Positions 1 through 10,349 of a stretch of DNA of 64,000 nucleotides are shown here, piece by piece; positions within the stretch are counted from its first letter, which is position 1; every line of letters starts with the position of its first letter. Position numbers and translations under genes: made by a program. The DNA comes from Variovorax sp. OV700 (GTDB lineage Bacteria > Pseudomonadota > Gammaproteobacteria > Burkholderiales > Burkholderiaceae_C), in contig NZ_FNDR01000001.1 of the NCBI RefSeq assembly GCF_900099805.1, positions 558,001-622,000 of the forward strand, given 5' to 3'. The notes below the pieces were generated by a model. The model was given only the letters and a program-made list of their open reading frames with translations, was not told the origin of the DNA and made no database searches.

Positions 1-1
1 G

Positions 2-1390
2 GTCATCGGCTACGCGCTGAAGGCCATTCCGCGCGGCAGCTGGGTGCACGAGCGCCTGCTGCAGATGCCCGCGGCGCGCGAGCTCGAAGGCCTGCCGATC
101 GCCACCGTGAAGCCGCCCGTGCAGCCGCCGCTCGAGGGCTACACCTTCGAGGGCTATCGCAACCTCGACGGATCGGTCGGCACGCGCAACATCCTCGCGA
201 TCACGCAGACCGTGCAGTGCGTGGCGGGCGTGGTCGATTTCGCGGTGCAGCGCATCAAGGCCGAGCTGCTGCCCAAGTACCCCAACGTCGACGACGTGGT
301 GGGCCTCTCGCACAGCTACGGCTGCGGCGTGGCCATCGACGCGCCCGATGCGATCATTCCGATCCGTACGCTGCGCAACATCAGCCTCAACCCGAACTTC
401 GGCGGCGAGGTGATGGTCATCAGCCTGGGCTGCGAAAAGCTGCAGCCCGAGCGCCTGCTGCCGCCGGGCAGCATCCCGCTGGTGGACGAGCGCAACGTGG
501 CCGACATCGGCGAGACGGCCAATGCCAAGCTCGACGTGGTGTGCCTGCAGGACGACGCACACGTTGGCTTCATGTCGATGATCGATTCGATCATGCGGCA
601 GGCCGAGGAGCACCTGGAGCGGCTCAATGCGCGCAGGCGCGAGACTGTGCCAGCCAGCGAGCTGGTGGTGGGCGTGCAATGCGGCGGCAGCGATGCATTC
701 TCTGGCGTCACGGCCAACCCGGCCGTGGGCTTTTGCACCGACCTGCTGGTGCGCGCCGGCGCCACCGTGATGTTCTCGGAAGTGACCGAGGTGCGCGACG
801 GCATCGACCAGCTCACCTCGCGCGCGACCACGCCCGAGGTGGCCGACGCCATGATCCGCGAGATGGCCTGGTACGACGCCTACCTGGACCGCGGCCGCGT
901 CGACCGCAGCGCCAACACCACGCCGGGCAACAAAAAGGGCGGGCTCTCGAACATCGTCGAAAAGGCCATGGGCTCGATCGTCAAGAGCGGCAGCGCGCCG
1001 ATCTCCGGCGTGGTCCCCCCGGGCGAGAAGGCAAGGCAGAAGGGCCTGCTCTATGCGGCAACGCCCGCCAGCGACTTCATCTGCGGCACGCTGCAGCTGG
1101 CCGCCGGCATGAACCTGCACGTGTTCACCACGGGCCGCGGCACGCCTTACGGCCTGGCCGAAGTGCCGGTGATCAAGGTGGCGACGCGCAGCGACCTGGC
1201 GCGCCGCTGGCACGACCTGATGGACGTGAACGCCGGCCGCATTGCGGATGGCGACGCCAGCATCGAGGACGTGGGCTGGGAGATGTTCCGCCTGATGCTC
1301 GATGTGGCCAGCGGCAGAAAGAAGACCTGGGCCGAACAGTGGAAGCTGCACAACGCGCTGGTGCTGTTCAACCCCGCCCCCGTGACCTGA
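2..1390 (+). CDS. garD: Galactarate dehydratase (UxaA/GarD family), 5' end outside window
   Basis: Dehydrates galactarate (meso-galactaric acid) to 5-keto-4-deoxyglucarate in cytosolic sugar-acid catabolism. About 462 residues are visible. The reading frame stays open to base 2 with family-like sequence ([20 protein letters not shown]), so the GTG at 44 is internal and roughly 50-60 N-terminal residues lie outside. Family blocks seen include [38 protein letters not shown] and the C-terminal [20 protein letters not shown], which favours GarD over altronate dehydratase. An SDR gene follows after 28 bases and then periplasmic receptors, so a transport and catabolism operon for a sugar acid is inferred. 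The exact substrate (galactarate, glucarate or altronate) is not proved by sequence. Confidence 0.85.
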   Translation, partial: VIGYALKAIPRGSWVHERLLQMPAARELEGLPIATVKPPVQPPLEGYTFEGYRNLDGSVGTRNILAITQTVQCVAGVVDFAVQRIKAELLPKYPNVDDVVGLSHSYGCGVAIDAPDAIIPIRTLRNISLNPNFGGEVMVISLGCEKLQPERLLPPGSIPLVDERNVADIGETANAKLDVVCLQDDAHVGFMSMIDSIMRQAEEHLERLNARRRETVPASELVVGVQCGGSDAFSGVTANPAVGFCTDLLVRAGATVMFSEVTEVRDGIDQLTSRATTPEVADAMIREMAWYDAYLDRGRVDRSANTTPGNKKGGLSNIVEKAMGSIVKSGSAPISGVVPPGEKARQKGLLYAATPASDFICGTLQLAAGMNLHVFTTGRGTPYGLAEVPVIKVATRSDLARRWHDLMDVNAGRIADGDASIEDVGWEMFRLMLDVASGRKKTWAEQWKLHNALVLFNPAPVT

Positions 1391-1418
1391 CTTCACCCGA
1401 GCTCGAAAGGAAACATCC

Positions 1419-2180
1419 ATGGAAGACCTCAAAGGCAAGACCGCACTCGTCACTGGCGCCAGCACCGGCATCGGCGCCGCGGTGGCCATTGCGTTCGCGG
1501 CGCGCGGCATGCGCGTGGCGGTGCACTACAACAGCTCGGCCGATGCGGCGAACCAGGTCGTCGAGACCATTCGCAAGGCCGGCGGCGACGCCTTTTCGCT
1601 GCAGGGCGACGTGCTCGACACCGCCGCCATCCGCGAATGCGTGAAGCAGACTGCGACGCGGTTCGGCCGCATCGACGTGCTGGTCAACAACGCGGGCAGC
1701 CTGGTAAAGCGCGTGCCCATCGCTGAATTCGACGATGCGCTGTTCGACGAGGTGATGCACATCAATGCGCGATCGGTACTCGCGTTTGCGCGCGAAGTGG
1801 TGCCGCTCATGCGCACCCATGGCGGCGGCAACATCATCAACGTGACCTCGGTCGCGGCCCGCACCGGCGGCGGGCCCGGCGCCTACCTTTATGCAGGCTC
1901 CAAGGGCTTCGTGAGCACGGCCACGCACGGGCTCGCCAGGGAACTCGTCGGCGACAAGATCCGCGTGAACGCGGTGGCGCCCGGCGTCATCCAGACGCCG
2001 TTCCAGGACCGCTTCTCGACGCCCGCGATGCTTGAATCGTTTCGCGCCGGCATTCCGATGGCGCGCATCGGCACGCCGGACGAGTGCGTAGGCGCTTTCC
2101 TCTACCTGGCCTCAGAGCAGCTTTCGGGCTACGTGACGGGCCAGGTGATCGAGGTGAACGGCGGGCAATACATGCCCTGA
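1419..2180 (+). CDS. SDR-family NAD(P)-dependent oxidoreductase
   Basis: A 253-residue classical short-chain dehydrogenase/reductase, cytosolic. The cofactor loop TGASTGIG is at residues 12-19, NNAG at 90-93, the catalytic Ser at 144, and YAGSK supplies Tyr158 and Lys162. The C-terminal end (SGYVTGQVIEVNGGQYMP) is typical of glucose 1-dehydrogenase or FabG-like members. A ribosome site (AAAGGAAA) precedes the ATG at 1419. It lies between a sugar-acid dehydratase and a solute receptor, so oxidation or reduction of a sugar, lactone or keto-acid intermediate is a reasonable inference. The substrate cannot be named from sequence. Confidence 0.85.
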   Translation: MEDLKGKTALVTGASTGIGAAVAIAFAARGMRVAVHYNSSADAANQVVETIRKAGGDAFSLQGDVLDTAAIRECVKQTATRFGRIDVLVNNAGSLVKRVPIAEFDDALFDEVMHINARSVLAFAREVVPLMRTHGGGNIINVTSVAARTGGGPGAYLYAGSKGFVSTATHGLARELVGDKIRVNAVAPGVIQTPFQDRFSTPAMLESFRAGIPMARIGTPDECVGAFLYLASEQLSGYVTGQVIEVNGGQYMP

Positions 2181-2240
2181 CGGAAGACCGCCTTTTCCCC
2201 AAGGCTTGCAGCATCAGAACCACAACAGAGACAACAACCA

Positions 2241-3227
2241 ATGAAAAGAAGCAGATTCCTTCGCGGCCTGGCCGCCCTTTCGGCAACGGCGAGCCTCTCG
2301 TTCGGATACGCGGCGGTGGCCGCTGCGCAAGGCAACGGCAGCAACTTTCCGACCCATGCCATCGAGCTGCTGGTGCCCTACCAGCCTGGCGGTGGCACCG
2401 ACGGCCTGGCGCGTGCCTTTTCCGAAGCGAGCCGCAAGCACATTTCGCAGAGCATCGTCATCGTCAACCGCCCGGGCGCCGGCGGCGCCATCGGCTGGAC
2501 CGAGGTGATCAATGCCAGGCCCGACGGCTACAAGCTCGCGGTGCTCACGGTAGAACTGCTGACGCTGCCGCACCTGGGCCTGGCCAAGTTCAACTACGAC
2601 GACTTCCAGCCGATTGCGCAGCTCAACGCAGACCCGGCCGCAATCACCGTCAAGGCCGATGCGCCGTGGAACACGATCGAAGAATTTCTCGCGGCGGCAA
2701 AGAAGTCGCCCGAGAGCGTCCGCGTCGGCAATTCGGGCAACGGCTCGATCTGGCACCTGGCCGCAGCGGCGCTCGAAGACAAGACCGGCACCAAGTTCGG
2801 CCACATCCCGTTCCAGGGCGCGGCACCCGCGGTGCTGGCGCTCTTGGGCGGCCACATCGAGGCGGTGGCGGTAAGCCCGGCCGAGGTGACGACGCATGTC
2901 CAGTCCGGAAAGCTCAAGGTGCTGATGGTCATGGCCGACAAGCGCGTGAAGGGCTTCGACAACGTGCCTACGGCCAAGGAGCGCGGCATCGACCTGTCGA
3001 TCGGCACGTGGCGCGGCCTTGGCGCACCCAAGAACACGCCGCCCGAAGTGATGGCCAAGCTGCGCGAGATCACGGCCAAGACGGCGGCCGAGCCGCTGAT
3101 GCACGAAGTGATGGACAAGCAGAACCTCGGCTATGTCTACACCGACGGCGCGGTGTTCAAGGAAACGCTGGCCAAGGACAACGCGTACTTCAAGGCGCTG
3201 ATCGCCAAGCTGAACATCAAGCCATGA
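2241..3227 (+). CDS. Bug-family tripartite tricarboxylate transporter receptor
   Basis: A 328-residue extracytoplasmic solute-binding protein of the Bug/TctC family. It has an N-terminal signal peptide (MKRSRFLRGLAALSATASLS, cleavage near AAAQG) and the first ligand-loop signature VPYQPGGGTDGLAR, followed by NRPGAGGAIG and ARPDGY. These proteins capture carboxylates or other small organic molecules in the periplasm and pass them to TctA/TctB, neither of which is in this window. It overlaps the following lactonase gene by four bases (ATGA), indicating co-transcription. The ligand is unknown; context suggests a sugar acid or a related lactone. Confidence 0.9.
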   Translation: MKRSRFLRGLAALSATASLSFGYAAVAAAQGNGSNFPTHAIELLVPYQPGGGTDGLARAFSEASRKHISQSIVIVNRPGAGGAIGWTEVINARPDGYKLAVLTVELLTLPHLGLAKFNYDDFQPIAQLNADPAAITVKADAPWNTIEEFLAAAKKSPESVRVGNSGNGSIWHLAAAALEDKTGTKFGHIPFQGAAPAVLALLGGHIEAVAVSPAEVTTHVQSGKLKVLMVMADKRVKGFDNVPTAKERGIDLSIGTWRGLGAPKNTPPEVMAKLREITAKTAAEPLMHEVMDKQNLGYVYTDGAVFKETLAKDNAYFKALIAKLNIKP

Positions 3228-4315
3228 ACCGCCACACTCCCCTCGTTCGTACGCTGCGGACTGCGGTCGCGCTACTGTCGGTTGTCGCCGTGGGCCACGC
3301 CTGGGCAGGCACTTGGGTCTATGTGTCCAACGCCGACAGCCAGGAGGTCTCGGTGCTCGAACTGGACCGCGCGCTCGGCGTGCTCAAGCCGGTGCAAGCG
3401 CTGAATGTCGGCGGCACGGTGATGCCGATGGTGGTAAGCCCCGACAAGCGTGTGCTGTATGCCGCGCTTCGCTCGCAGCCGTTCCGCGTGGTGTCGCTTT
3501 CGATCGATGCCGCCACCGGCAAGCTGCAAAAACTCGGTGAGGCACCCCTGGCCGACAGCATGGCCAACATCGACCTCGACGCGAGCGGCAAATGGCTCTT
3601 CGCGGCCTCCTACCAGGGCGGCAAGATCTCGGTCAATGCCATCGGCAAGGACGGCGCCGCGGGCGCAATCCAGCAACTGGTGCAGACCGGGCCGAATGCG
3701 CACGCGATCCACGCGGACGCGAGCAATCGCTTCGTGCTTGCAACCAGCCTGGGCGGCGACAACGTGTCCAGCTGGCGCTTCGATGCCGAGAAGGGGCTCC
3801 TGTCAGCCAACGATCCGCCGCTGACCATGGCCACCGCAAAGTCGGGGCCGCGCCACTTCGTCTGGGACAAAGCACAGCGCCGCGTCTATCTGCTGAACGA
3901 ACTCGACGCAAGCCTGCACGTGTACGCCTGGGACGCTGCGCGCGGCGCGCTCAAGCTCGAACAAAGCACCACCGCGCTGCCGGCCGGATTCACCGGCAAG
4001 CCCTGGGCGGCCGATCTGCACCTGACACCCGATGGGCGCTTTCTGTACGCATCGGAACGCACGTCGAGCACGCTTTCGGCCTTCAGGGTGGATGCATCCA
4101 CCGGACAGCTGAAGCCGCTCGGCCAGACGCCCACCGAGAAAACGCCACGCGGCTTTGCCATCGATTCGAGCGGCCGCTACCTGATTGCCGCCGGGCAGGA
4201 GTCGCACAGCGTTGCGCTTTACGCCATCGACTCGGCAACCGGCGCACTGGGCAAGCCCTCGCGCATCAGCGTGGGCAAGAACCCGAACTGGATCGAGATC
4301 GTCGACACGCCGTGA
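3224..4315 (+). CDS. Exported YbhE-type beta-propeller lactonase
   Basis: A 363-residue protein of the 6-phosphogluconolactonase (PgL/YbhE) seven-bladed propeller family. Repeated blades read like YVSNADSQEVSVLELD, LDASGKWLFAASYQGGKISV, LTPDGRFLYASERTSSTLSAF and IDSSGRYLIAAGQESHSVALY. Unlike cytosolic PgL it begins with a hydrophobic signal peptide ending near GHAWAG, so it is predicted periplasmic and is unlikely to act on a phosphorylated sugar. I chose the ATG at 3224, which overlaps the receptor stop codon, over longer upstream readings because it places the signal peptide at the N-terminus. A periplasmic aldonolactonase or sugar-lactone-binding role is an inference. Confidence 0.8.
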   Translation: MNRHTPLVRTLRTAVALLSVVAVGHAWAGTWVYVSNADSQEVSVLELDRALGVLKPVQALNVGGTVMPMVVSPDKRVLYAALRSQPFRVVSLSIDAATGKLQKLGEAPLADSMANIDLDASGKWLFAASYQGGKISVNAIGKDGAAGAIQQLVQTGPNAHAIHADASNRFVLATSLGGDNVSSWRFDAEKGLLSANDPPLTMATAKSGPRHFVWDKAQRRVYLLNELDASLHVYAWDAARGALKLEQSTTALPAGFTGKPWAADLHLTPDGRFLYASERTSSTLSAFRVDASTGQLKPLGQTPTEKTPRGFAIDSSGRYLIAAGQESHSVALYAIDSATGALGKPSRISVGKNPNWIEIVDTP

Positions 4316-4356
4316 CGACGAGAACCTCACGCAACATCATCAAAGGAGATATCGCC

Positions 4357-5349
4357 ATGCAACGCCGAACACTGATTCGCACCGCCCTCGCCTCTTCGCT
4401 CGCCGCAAGCCTGCCGGCTTTCGCGCAGGGCCCCGGCAACTGGCCCACGGGCAAGGCCATCACCTACCTCGTGCCCTTTCCCGCGGGCGGCACGACCGAC
4501 GTGCTGGCGCGCCTGATCGGCCAGAAGCTCGGCACGGTGCTGGGCACGAGCGTGATCATCGACAACAAGGGAGGCGCGGGCGGCAGCGTAGGCTCCGAAA
4601 TCGGCGCGCGGGCGGCCCCCGACGGCTTCACGATGGTGGGCGGCACCATCAGCTCGCACGCAATCAATATCAGCCTGTATCCCAAGCTCGGCTACGACCC
4701 GCAGAAGTCGTTTGCTCCGGTCACGCTCATCGGCACCAACCCGCTGGTGCTGGTGGTGAACCAGGCCAGCCCGTACAAGACCCTGAAGGACGTGCTGGAA
4801 GCCAGCAAGACCAAGTCGGGCGGGCTGTCATCGGCATCGGCCGGCACGGGCACCTCGCAGCACCTGTCGCTGGAATTGCTGGCGTTCAAGTCGGGCGTGA
4901 AGTTCACGCACATTCCCTACAAGGGCAGCGGCCCGGCCATCCAAGACGTGATCGGCGGCCAGGTGGACATGATGTTCGACACCACGGTGGTGGCCGGCCC
5001 GCACGTGCAGAGCGGCAAGCTGCGCGCCATTGCCGTGACCTCGGCCAAGCGCCTGGCTTCGATGCCCGACGTGCCAACGGTTGCGGAATCCGGCCTGCCG
5101 GGCCTGCAGGATTTCGAGGTGCTGTCTTGGCAGGCGATCTTCGTGCCCGCCGGCACGCCCGCCCCCATCGTCGACCGGCTGCACACGGAGATCCGCAAGA
5201 TCCTTGCAACGCCCGAGATGCAGGACAAGCTCAAGGGCTTCGGCATGGAGCCCGCCGACCTGACCACGGCAAAGATCGCGGCCTTCCAGAAGTCCGAAGT
5301 CGAGAAGTGGGCGCAAGTGATCAAGGCGGCCGGCATCAAGGCGGACTGA
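4357..5349 (+). CDS. Bug-family tripartite tricarboxylate transporter receptor
   Basis: Second Bug/TctC receptor of this cluster, 330 residues. It begins MQRRTLIRTALASSLAASLP with cleavage near AFAQG. The signature loops VPFPAGGTTDVLARLIGQ, IDNKGGAGGSVGSE and AAPDGFTMVGG are all intact, and the IPYKGSGPAIQDVIGGQVD block is classic for the family. AAAGGAGA, about 8 bases before the ATG, is a strong ribosome site. It lies 41 bases after the lactonase gene, probably in the same transcript. The protein should be periplasmic and bind a small organic acid. It is clearly divergent from the receptor at 2241, so two different ligands are likely. Confidence 0.9.
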   Translation: MQRRTLIRTALASSLAASLPAFAQGPGNWPTGKAITYLVPFPAGGTTDVLARLIGQKLGTVLGTSVIIDNKGGAGGSVGSEIGARAAPDGFTMVGGTISSHAINISLYPKLGYDPQKSFAPVTLIGTNPLVLVVNQASPYKTLKDVLEASKTKSGGLSSASAGTGTSQHLSLELLAFKSGVKFTHIPYKGSGPAIQDVIGGQVDMMFDTTVVAGPHVQSGKLRAIAVTSAKRLASMPDVPTVAESGLPGLQDFEVLSWQAIFVPAGTPAPIVDRLHTEIRKILATPEMQDKLKGFGMEPADLTTAKIAAFQKSEVEKWAQVIKAAGIKAD

Positions 5350-5378
5350 CGCAGGGCGGTGTGCCTGCGAGCCTGCAA

Positions 5379-5406
5379 GGGGCCCCGTGTGCGAACGGGG
5401 GGCCCC
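5379..5406 (+). terminator. GC-rich hairpin after the sugar-acid cluster
   Basis: GGGGCCCCGT pairs with ACGGGG-GGCCCC around a six-base loop, with a small G bulge. It lies 30 bases after the receptor stop and before psd. No T-run follows, so it could be a Rho-assisted end or a messenger-stabilising hairpin rather than a standard intrinsic terminator. Confidence 0.4.
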
Positions 5407-5499
5407 CGCATACGAGGGAAGCTTCCTACGCCCGGGGCGCGGAGCCCTTTATAGAATGCCCCTCCGATTCGCATTCCAGGCGCTCCACGCCTTTCACAC

Positions 5500-6351
5500 G
5501 TGTCCGACCGCTCTGCCGTACTGCATCAATACCTGTTCCCGAAGCAGGCCCTGACGAACTTTGCCGGCTGGGTCGCAGGCAAGGAGCGCGGCGCCGTCAC
5601 CACGTGGATCATCCGGCGCTTCGTGGCCAAGTACGGCGTCGACATGGGCGAGGCCCTCGAATCGGACATCAGCTACTACAAGAGCTTCAACCAGTTCTTC
5701 ACGCGTGCGCTCAAGCCCGGCGCCCGGCCTCTCGCAAAGGCCGATCTCGTGTGCCCGGTGGATGGCGCCATCAGCCAGTTCGGCCCCATCGACGGCCACC
5801 AGATTTTCCAGGCCAAGGGCCACAACTACACGACCACCGCGCTGGTCGGCGGCGATGCGGCGCTGGCAAGCCAGTTCGCCCACGGCAGCTTCGCAACGCT
5901 GTACCTGAGCCCGAAGGACTACCACCGCATTCACATGCCCTGCGAAGGGCGGCTGCTGCGCATGATCTACGTGCCCGGCGACCTTTTCTCGGTCAATCCG
6001 GCCACCGCGCGCGGCGTGCCCGGCCTGTTCGCGCGCAACGAGCGCGTGGTCTGTGTCTTCGAAACCGCGCGAGGGCCCTTCGTGCTGGTGCTGGTGGGGG
6101 CCACCATCGTCGGCAGCATGGAAACCGTGTGGCACGGCGTGGTCAATCCGCCGCGCGGCGGCGAGTTGCGCGAGTGGCACTACGGCGACCAGCAGATCGT
6201 TCTCAAGCAGGGCGAGGAGATGGGACGGTTCCTGCTCGGGTCCACCGTCGTCATGCTGTTCCCGGCGCCTGTGCTGGCCTTCAATCCGGAATGGGCGCCC
6301 GCCCGCGCAGTTCGCCTGGGCGAAGCCATGGCCAATTTCGCCAAATTGTGA
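5500..6351 (+). CDS. psd: Phosphatidylserine decarboxylase proenzyme
   Basis: Converts phosphatidylserine to phosphatidylethanolamine at the inner membrane; pyruvoyl-dependent and self-cleaving. The 283 residues match the usual bacterial length. The self-cleavage motif LGST is at 246-249, where Ser248 becomes the pyruvoyl group. The acid and base partners are in CPVDGA (Asp88) and YHRIHMP (His142/His145). GTG at 5500 is the best start because it gives the family N-terminus (MSDRSAVLHQYLFPKQALT), although no strong ribosome site is visible. It sits alone between unrelated genes. A -10-like TATAGAAT occurs at 5450-5457 without a convincing -35. Confidence 0.95.
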   Translation: MSDRSAVLHQYLFPKQALTNFAGWVAGKERGAVTTWIIRRFVAKYGVDMGEALESDISYYKSFNQFFTRALKPGARPLAKADLVCPVDGAISQFGPIDGHQIFQAKGHNYTTTALVGGDAALASQFAHGSFATLYLSPKDYHRIHMPCEGRLLRMIYVPGDLFSVNPATARGVPGLFARNERVVCVFETARGPFVLVLVGATIVGSMETVWHGVVNPPRGGELREWHYGDQQIVLKQGEEMGRFLLGSTVVMLFPAPVLAFNPEWAPARAVRLGEAMANFAKL

Positions 6352-6387
6352 AGCTTTGTCTCAGGGGCCCCGTGCAGCATGCACTGG

Positions 6388-6408
6388 CAGCTATAAAACT
6401 AGTAGCAT
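6388..6408. repeat. Short AGCTAT/GTAGC palindromic repeat
   Basis: CAGCTATAAAACTAGTAGCA resembles a short interspersed palindrome frequent between genes in Comamonadaceae. A related copy (GTAGCTATCAAATCAATAGC) is at 53239-53258. It lies between psd and the HxlR-like gene. Family membership is from memory of similar repeats and was not checked by search. Confidence 0.45.
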
Positions 6409-6530
6409 CCTGATCCTTGCGCTATAGTCGCCGGCCAACGAGCCCCAGCAGACCACGAGCCACCAAACGCAAGGCAGCGGTCCTGCCCAGGACCGATGGC
6501 CCGACGACCAGCCCCGAGGAGATGAAGTCG

Positions 6531-7010
6531 ATGAGTACCAAGGAAAACGCAGCCGTCAGCCAGCTGCTCGCACTTCTCGAGGCCCGCTACGCCATGAGAG
6601 TGCTCTGGGCCTTGCGCGACGGCCACGCCCAGACTTTTCGCCTGCTGCAGGACAGCGTCGGCGGCATCACCCCCAACACGCTCAACACCCGCATCAAGGA
6701 ATTGCGCGAGGCCGGCCTCGTCAGCCATGGCGGCGACGGCTACAGCCTGACCGTGAGCGGGCAGGACCTGCTCAAGCGCCTGTCGGACCTGCAGGCCTTC
6801 GCGGGCAAGTGGCAGTTGGGGCAGATCAAGAAGGCTGCGGCGCCTGCGACTGCTGCGACTGCGCCCCCTTCTCTCCCTCCTTCTTCGCCGCCACCGTCTC
6901 CCTCTCCCTCGTCCTCTTCTCCCCCAGCGCCGTCCTCTTCCCCGACGGCAACGCCTTCTTCCTCTCCTTCGGCGCCGTCCTCCACCCCGCCGCTTGACAC
7001 TGGCAATTGA
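6531..7010 (+). CDS. HxlR-like winged-helix protein with Ser/Pro-rich tail
   Basis: A 159-residue protein. Residues 1 to about 95 look like an HxlR/MarR-type winged helix (LLEARYAMRVLWALRDGHAQ, then GGITPNTLNTRIKELREAGL as the recognition region). The last ~60 residues are almost only Ser, Pro, Ala and Thr and should be disordered. They are encoded by an almost pure pyrimidine tract on this strand. ATG at 6531 is chosen because GAGGA sits about ten bases upstream; ATG at 6522 is also in frame. HxlR proteins are usually DNA-binding regulators responding to small electrophiles or unknown signals; no target is apparent here. Confidence 0.7.
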   Translation: MSTKENAAVSQLLALLEARYAMRVLWALRDGHAQTFRLLQDSVGGITPNTLNTRIKELREAGLVSHGGDGYSLTVSGQDLLKRLSDLQAFAGKWQLGQIKKAAAPATAATAPPSLPPSSPPPSPSPSSSSPPAPSSSPTATPSSSPSAPSSTPPLDTGN

Positions 7011-7110
7011 GCAGTCTGGCCGACCGGCTCCGGGGGGTCGGTAAACTTCGAGCCTTCGGTCTGCTTATCCATTCACATCCATCATCCAATTGACGCAAGG
7101 AGCGTTCGAC

Positions 7111-7461
7111 ATGCCTACAACCCCCTCCGGACTGCAATACGAAGACACCACCGTGGGCGACGGCGCAGAAGCCAAGGCCGGCCAGCACGTGCACGTGCAC
7201 TACACCGGCTGGCTCTATAACGACGGCGTGCAAGGCGCCAAGTTCGATTCGAGCCGCGACCGCAACGACCCGTTCGCTTTCTCGCTGGGCGCGGGCCAGG
7301 TCATCAAGGGCTGGGACGAAGGCGTCGCCGGCATGAAGATCGGCGGCAAGCGCACGCTGATCATTCCCGCATCGCTCGGCTATGGTGCACGCGGCGCAGG
7401 CGGTGTGATCCCCCCGAATGCCACCCTGAAGTTCGACGTCGAACTGCTCGACGCGCACTGA
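7111..7461 (+). CDS. FKBP-type peptidyl-prolyl cis-trans isomerase
   Basis: A 116-residue single-domain FKBP, cytosolic since no signal peptide is present. It catalyses cis-trans isomerisation of Xaa-Pro bonds. Core residues of the family are present: VHVHYTGWL, FDSSRDR, FSLGAGQVIKGWDEGV, GGKRTLIIPASLGYG and the closing IPPNATLKFDVELL. The ATG at 7111 follows AAGGAG by about nine bases. A strong intrinsic terminator lies right after the stop, so it is transcribed apart from the downstream heat-shock genes. Confidence 0.93.
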   Translation: MPTTPSGLQYEDTTVGDGAEAKAGQHVHVHYTGWLYNDGVQGAKFDSSRDRNDPFAFSLGAGQVIKGWDEGVAGMKIGGKRTLIIPASLGYGARGAGGVIPPNATLKFDVELLDAH

Positions 7462-7487
7462 TCGTTCCCAAGCCAGGACTTGGCACG

Positions 7488-7510
7488 AAGGCCCGATTGC
7501 GGGCCTTTTT
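7488..7510 (+). terminator. Intrinsic terminator after FKBP gene
   Basis: AAGGCCC and GGGCCTT form a perfect seven-base stem around GATTGC, with the T-run continuing to 7510. It isolates the FKBP gene from the sigma-32 promoter of grpE 36 bases further on. Confidence 0.85.
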
Positions 7511-7545
7511 CATGCCTCCGCGGCCCCTTTTGCCGCATTTTTTCG

Positions 7546-7573
7546 CTTGAAATGCCTCGAGCCAGCCCCAAGT
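7546..7573 (+). promoter_or_regulatory. Sigma-32 heat-shock promoter of grpE-dnaK-dnaJ
   Basis: CTTGAAA at 7546-7552 and CCCCAAGT at 7566-7573 are separated by 13 bases. This nearly matches the RpoH consensus CTTGAAA-N13-CCCCATNT. It is 46 bases upstream of the grpE ATG, as expected for the heat-shock operon. The -10 box lies within a perfect inverted repeat, GCCAGCC at 7561-7567 and GGCTGGC at 7574-7580. Confidence 0.85.
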
Positions 7574-7618
7574 GGCTGGCTATCGCTTGTTTTCCGGCGC
7601 ACGCCGGTTCCTTGAAAA

Positions 7619-8194
7619 ATGTCTGACCCGCAACAATCCGCACAGAATTCGCAAATGCTGCAAGGCGAGCCAAGCCCCGAAGAGCTGGAGGCTGCTCAGG
7701 CGGCCAACGAAGCCGAGGCGCAAGACGCCCTGGCCGTGGCTCAAGGCGAACTTGCCGCCCTGCAGAGCAAGAACGCCGAACTGGCCGACCAATACCTGCG
7801 CGCCCAGGCCGACGTCCAGAACGCCCGCCGCCGCGCCGACGACGAAATCACCAAAGCCCGCAAGTTCGCGGTCGAGGCCTTTGCCGAGAGCCTGCTGCCC
7901 GTGACGGACAGCCTTGAAGCCGGCCTGGCCATCAAGGATGCGACCCCGGAGCAGATTCGCGAGGGCGCCGAAGCCACGCTGCGCCAGCTGAAGAGCGCAC
8001 TCGAACGCAACAAGGTGATCGAGGTGGCTCCCGCCCCCGGCACCAAGTTCGACCCGCACCAGCACCAGGCCATCTCGGTGGTGCCCGCCCCCGAGCAGGA
8101 ACCCAACACCGTGGTGAGCGTGCTCCAGAAGGGCTACACCATCAACGAGCGCGTGCTGCGCCCGGCGCTGGTCACGGTCAGCGCGCCGAAGTAA
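7619..8194 (+). CDS. grpE: Nucleotide exchange factor GrpE
   Basis: Co-chaperone that releases ADP from DnaK. The 191 residues include an acidic, Gln-rich N-terminus, a long helical coiled coil (about 25-105, with [21 protein letters not shown]) and the C-terminal beta-wing with the family signature [30 protein letters not shown]. It is first in the grpE-dnaK-dnaJ run and sits 46 bases downstream of a sigma-32-type promoter, so heat induction is expected. The ATG at 7619 has a weak ribosome site. Confidence 0.96.
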   Translation: MSDPQQSAQNSQMLQGEPSPEELEAAQAANEAEAQDALAVAQGELAALQSKNAELADQYLRAQADVQNARRRADDEITKARKFAVEAFAESLLPVTDSLEAGLAIKDATPEQIREGAEATLRQLKSALERNKVIEVAPAPGTKFDPHQHQAISVVPAPEQEPNTVVSVLQKGYTINERVLRPALVTVSAPK

Positions 8195-8246
8195 TCGGCA
8201 GGGCCGACGACACACAAGATTCCCACAGGAAATCCCCGCTTCATAC

Positions 8247-8274
8247 CTTGAATCGCGCCGGGTTATCCACAAGT
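8247..8274 (+). promoter_or_regulatory. Possible secondary sigma-32-like promoter before dnaK
   Basis: CTTGAAT at 8247 and CCACAAGT at 8267 are 13 bases apart and partly resemble the heat-shock consensus. The -10 half is poor. It could add dnaK transcripts relative to grpE, but may be chance. Confidence 0.3.
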
Positions 8275-8314
8275 TCATAACAACATATTTATCAGGCTTT
8301 CAGGAGTAAAGAAC

Positions 8315-10252
<1,938 letters not shown>

Positions 10253-10269
10253 TCTTCAGCCCTTCGAAC

Positions 10270-10306
10270 AAGGCTGGATCACCTGATCGGGTGGTCCAGC
10301 CTTTCT
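10270..10306 (+). terminator. Hairpin between dnaK and dnaJ
   Basis: AAGGCTGGATCACC pairs with GGTGGTCCAGCCTT (14 pairs, one G-T wobble) around a six-base loop, then TTTCTC. This is a strong stem with a short T-run, fitting a partial terminator that lowers dnaJ transcription relative to dnaK. Confidence 0.65.
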
Positions 10307-10349
10307 CGCTTCAAGTTACGGCTTCCCGCCCGCCCCGACCGAATCAGCC

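Noticed and set aside
7561-7580. CIRCE (HrcA) operator before grpE
   Set aside because: The inverted repeat does not match TTAGCACTC-N9-GAGTGCTAA.
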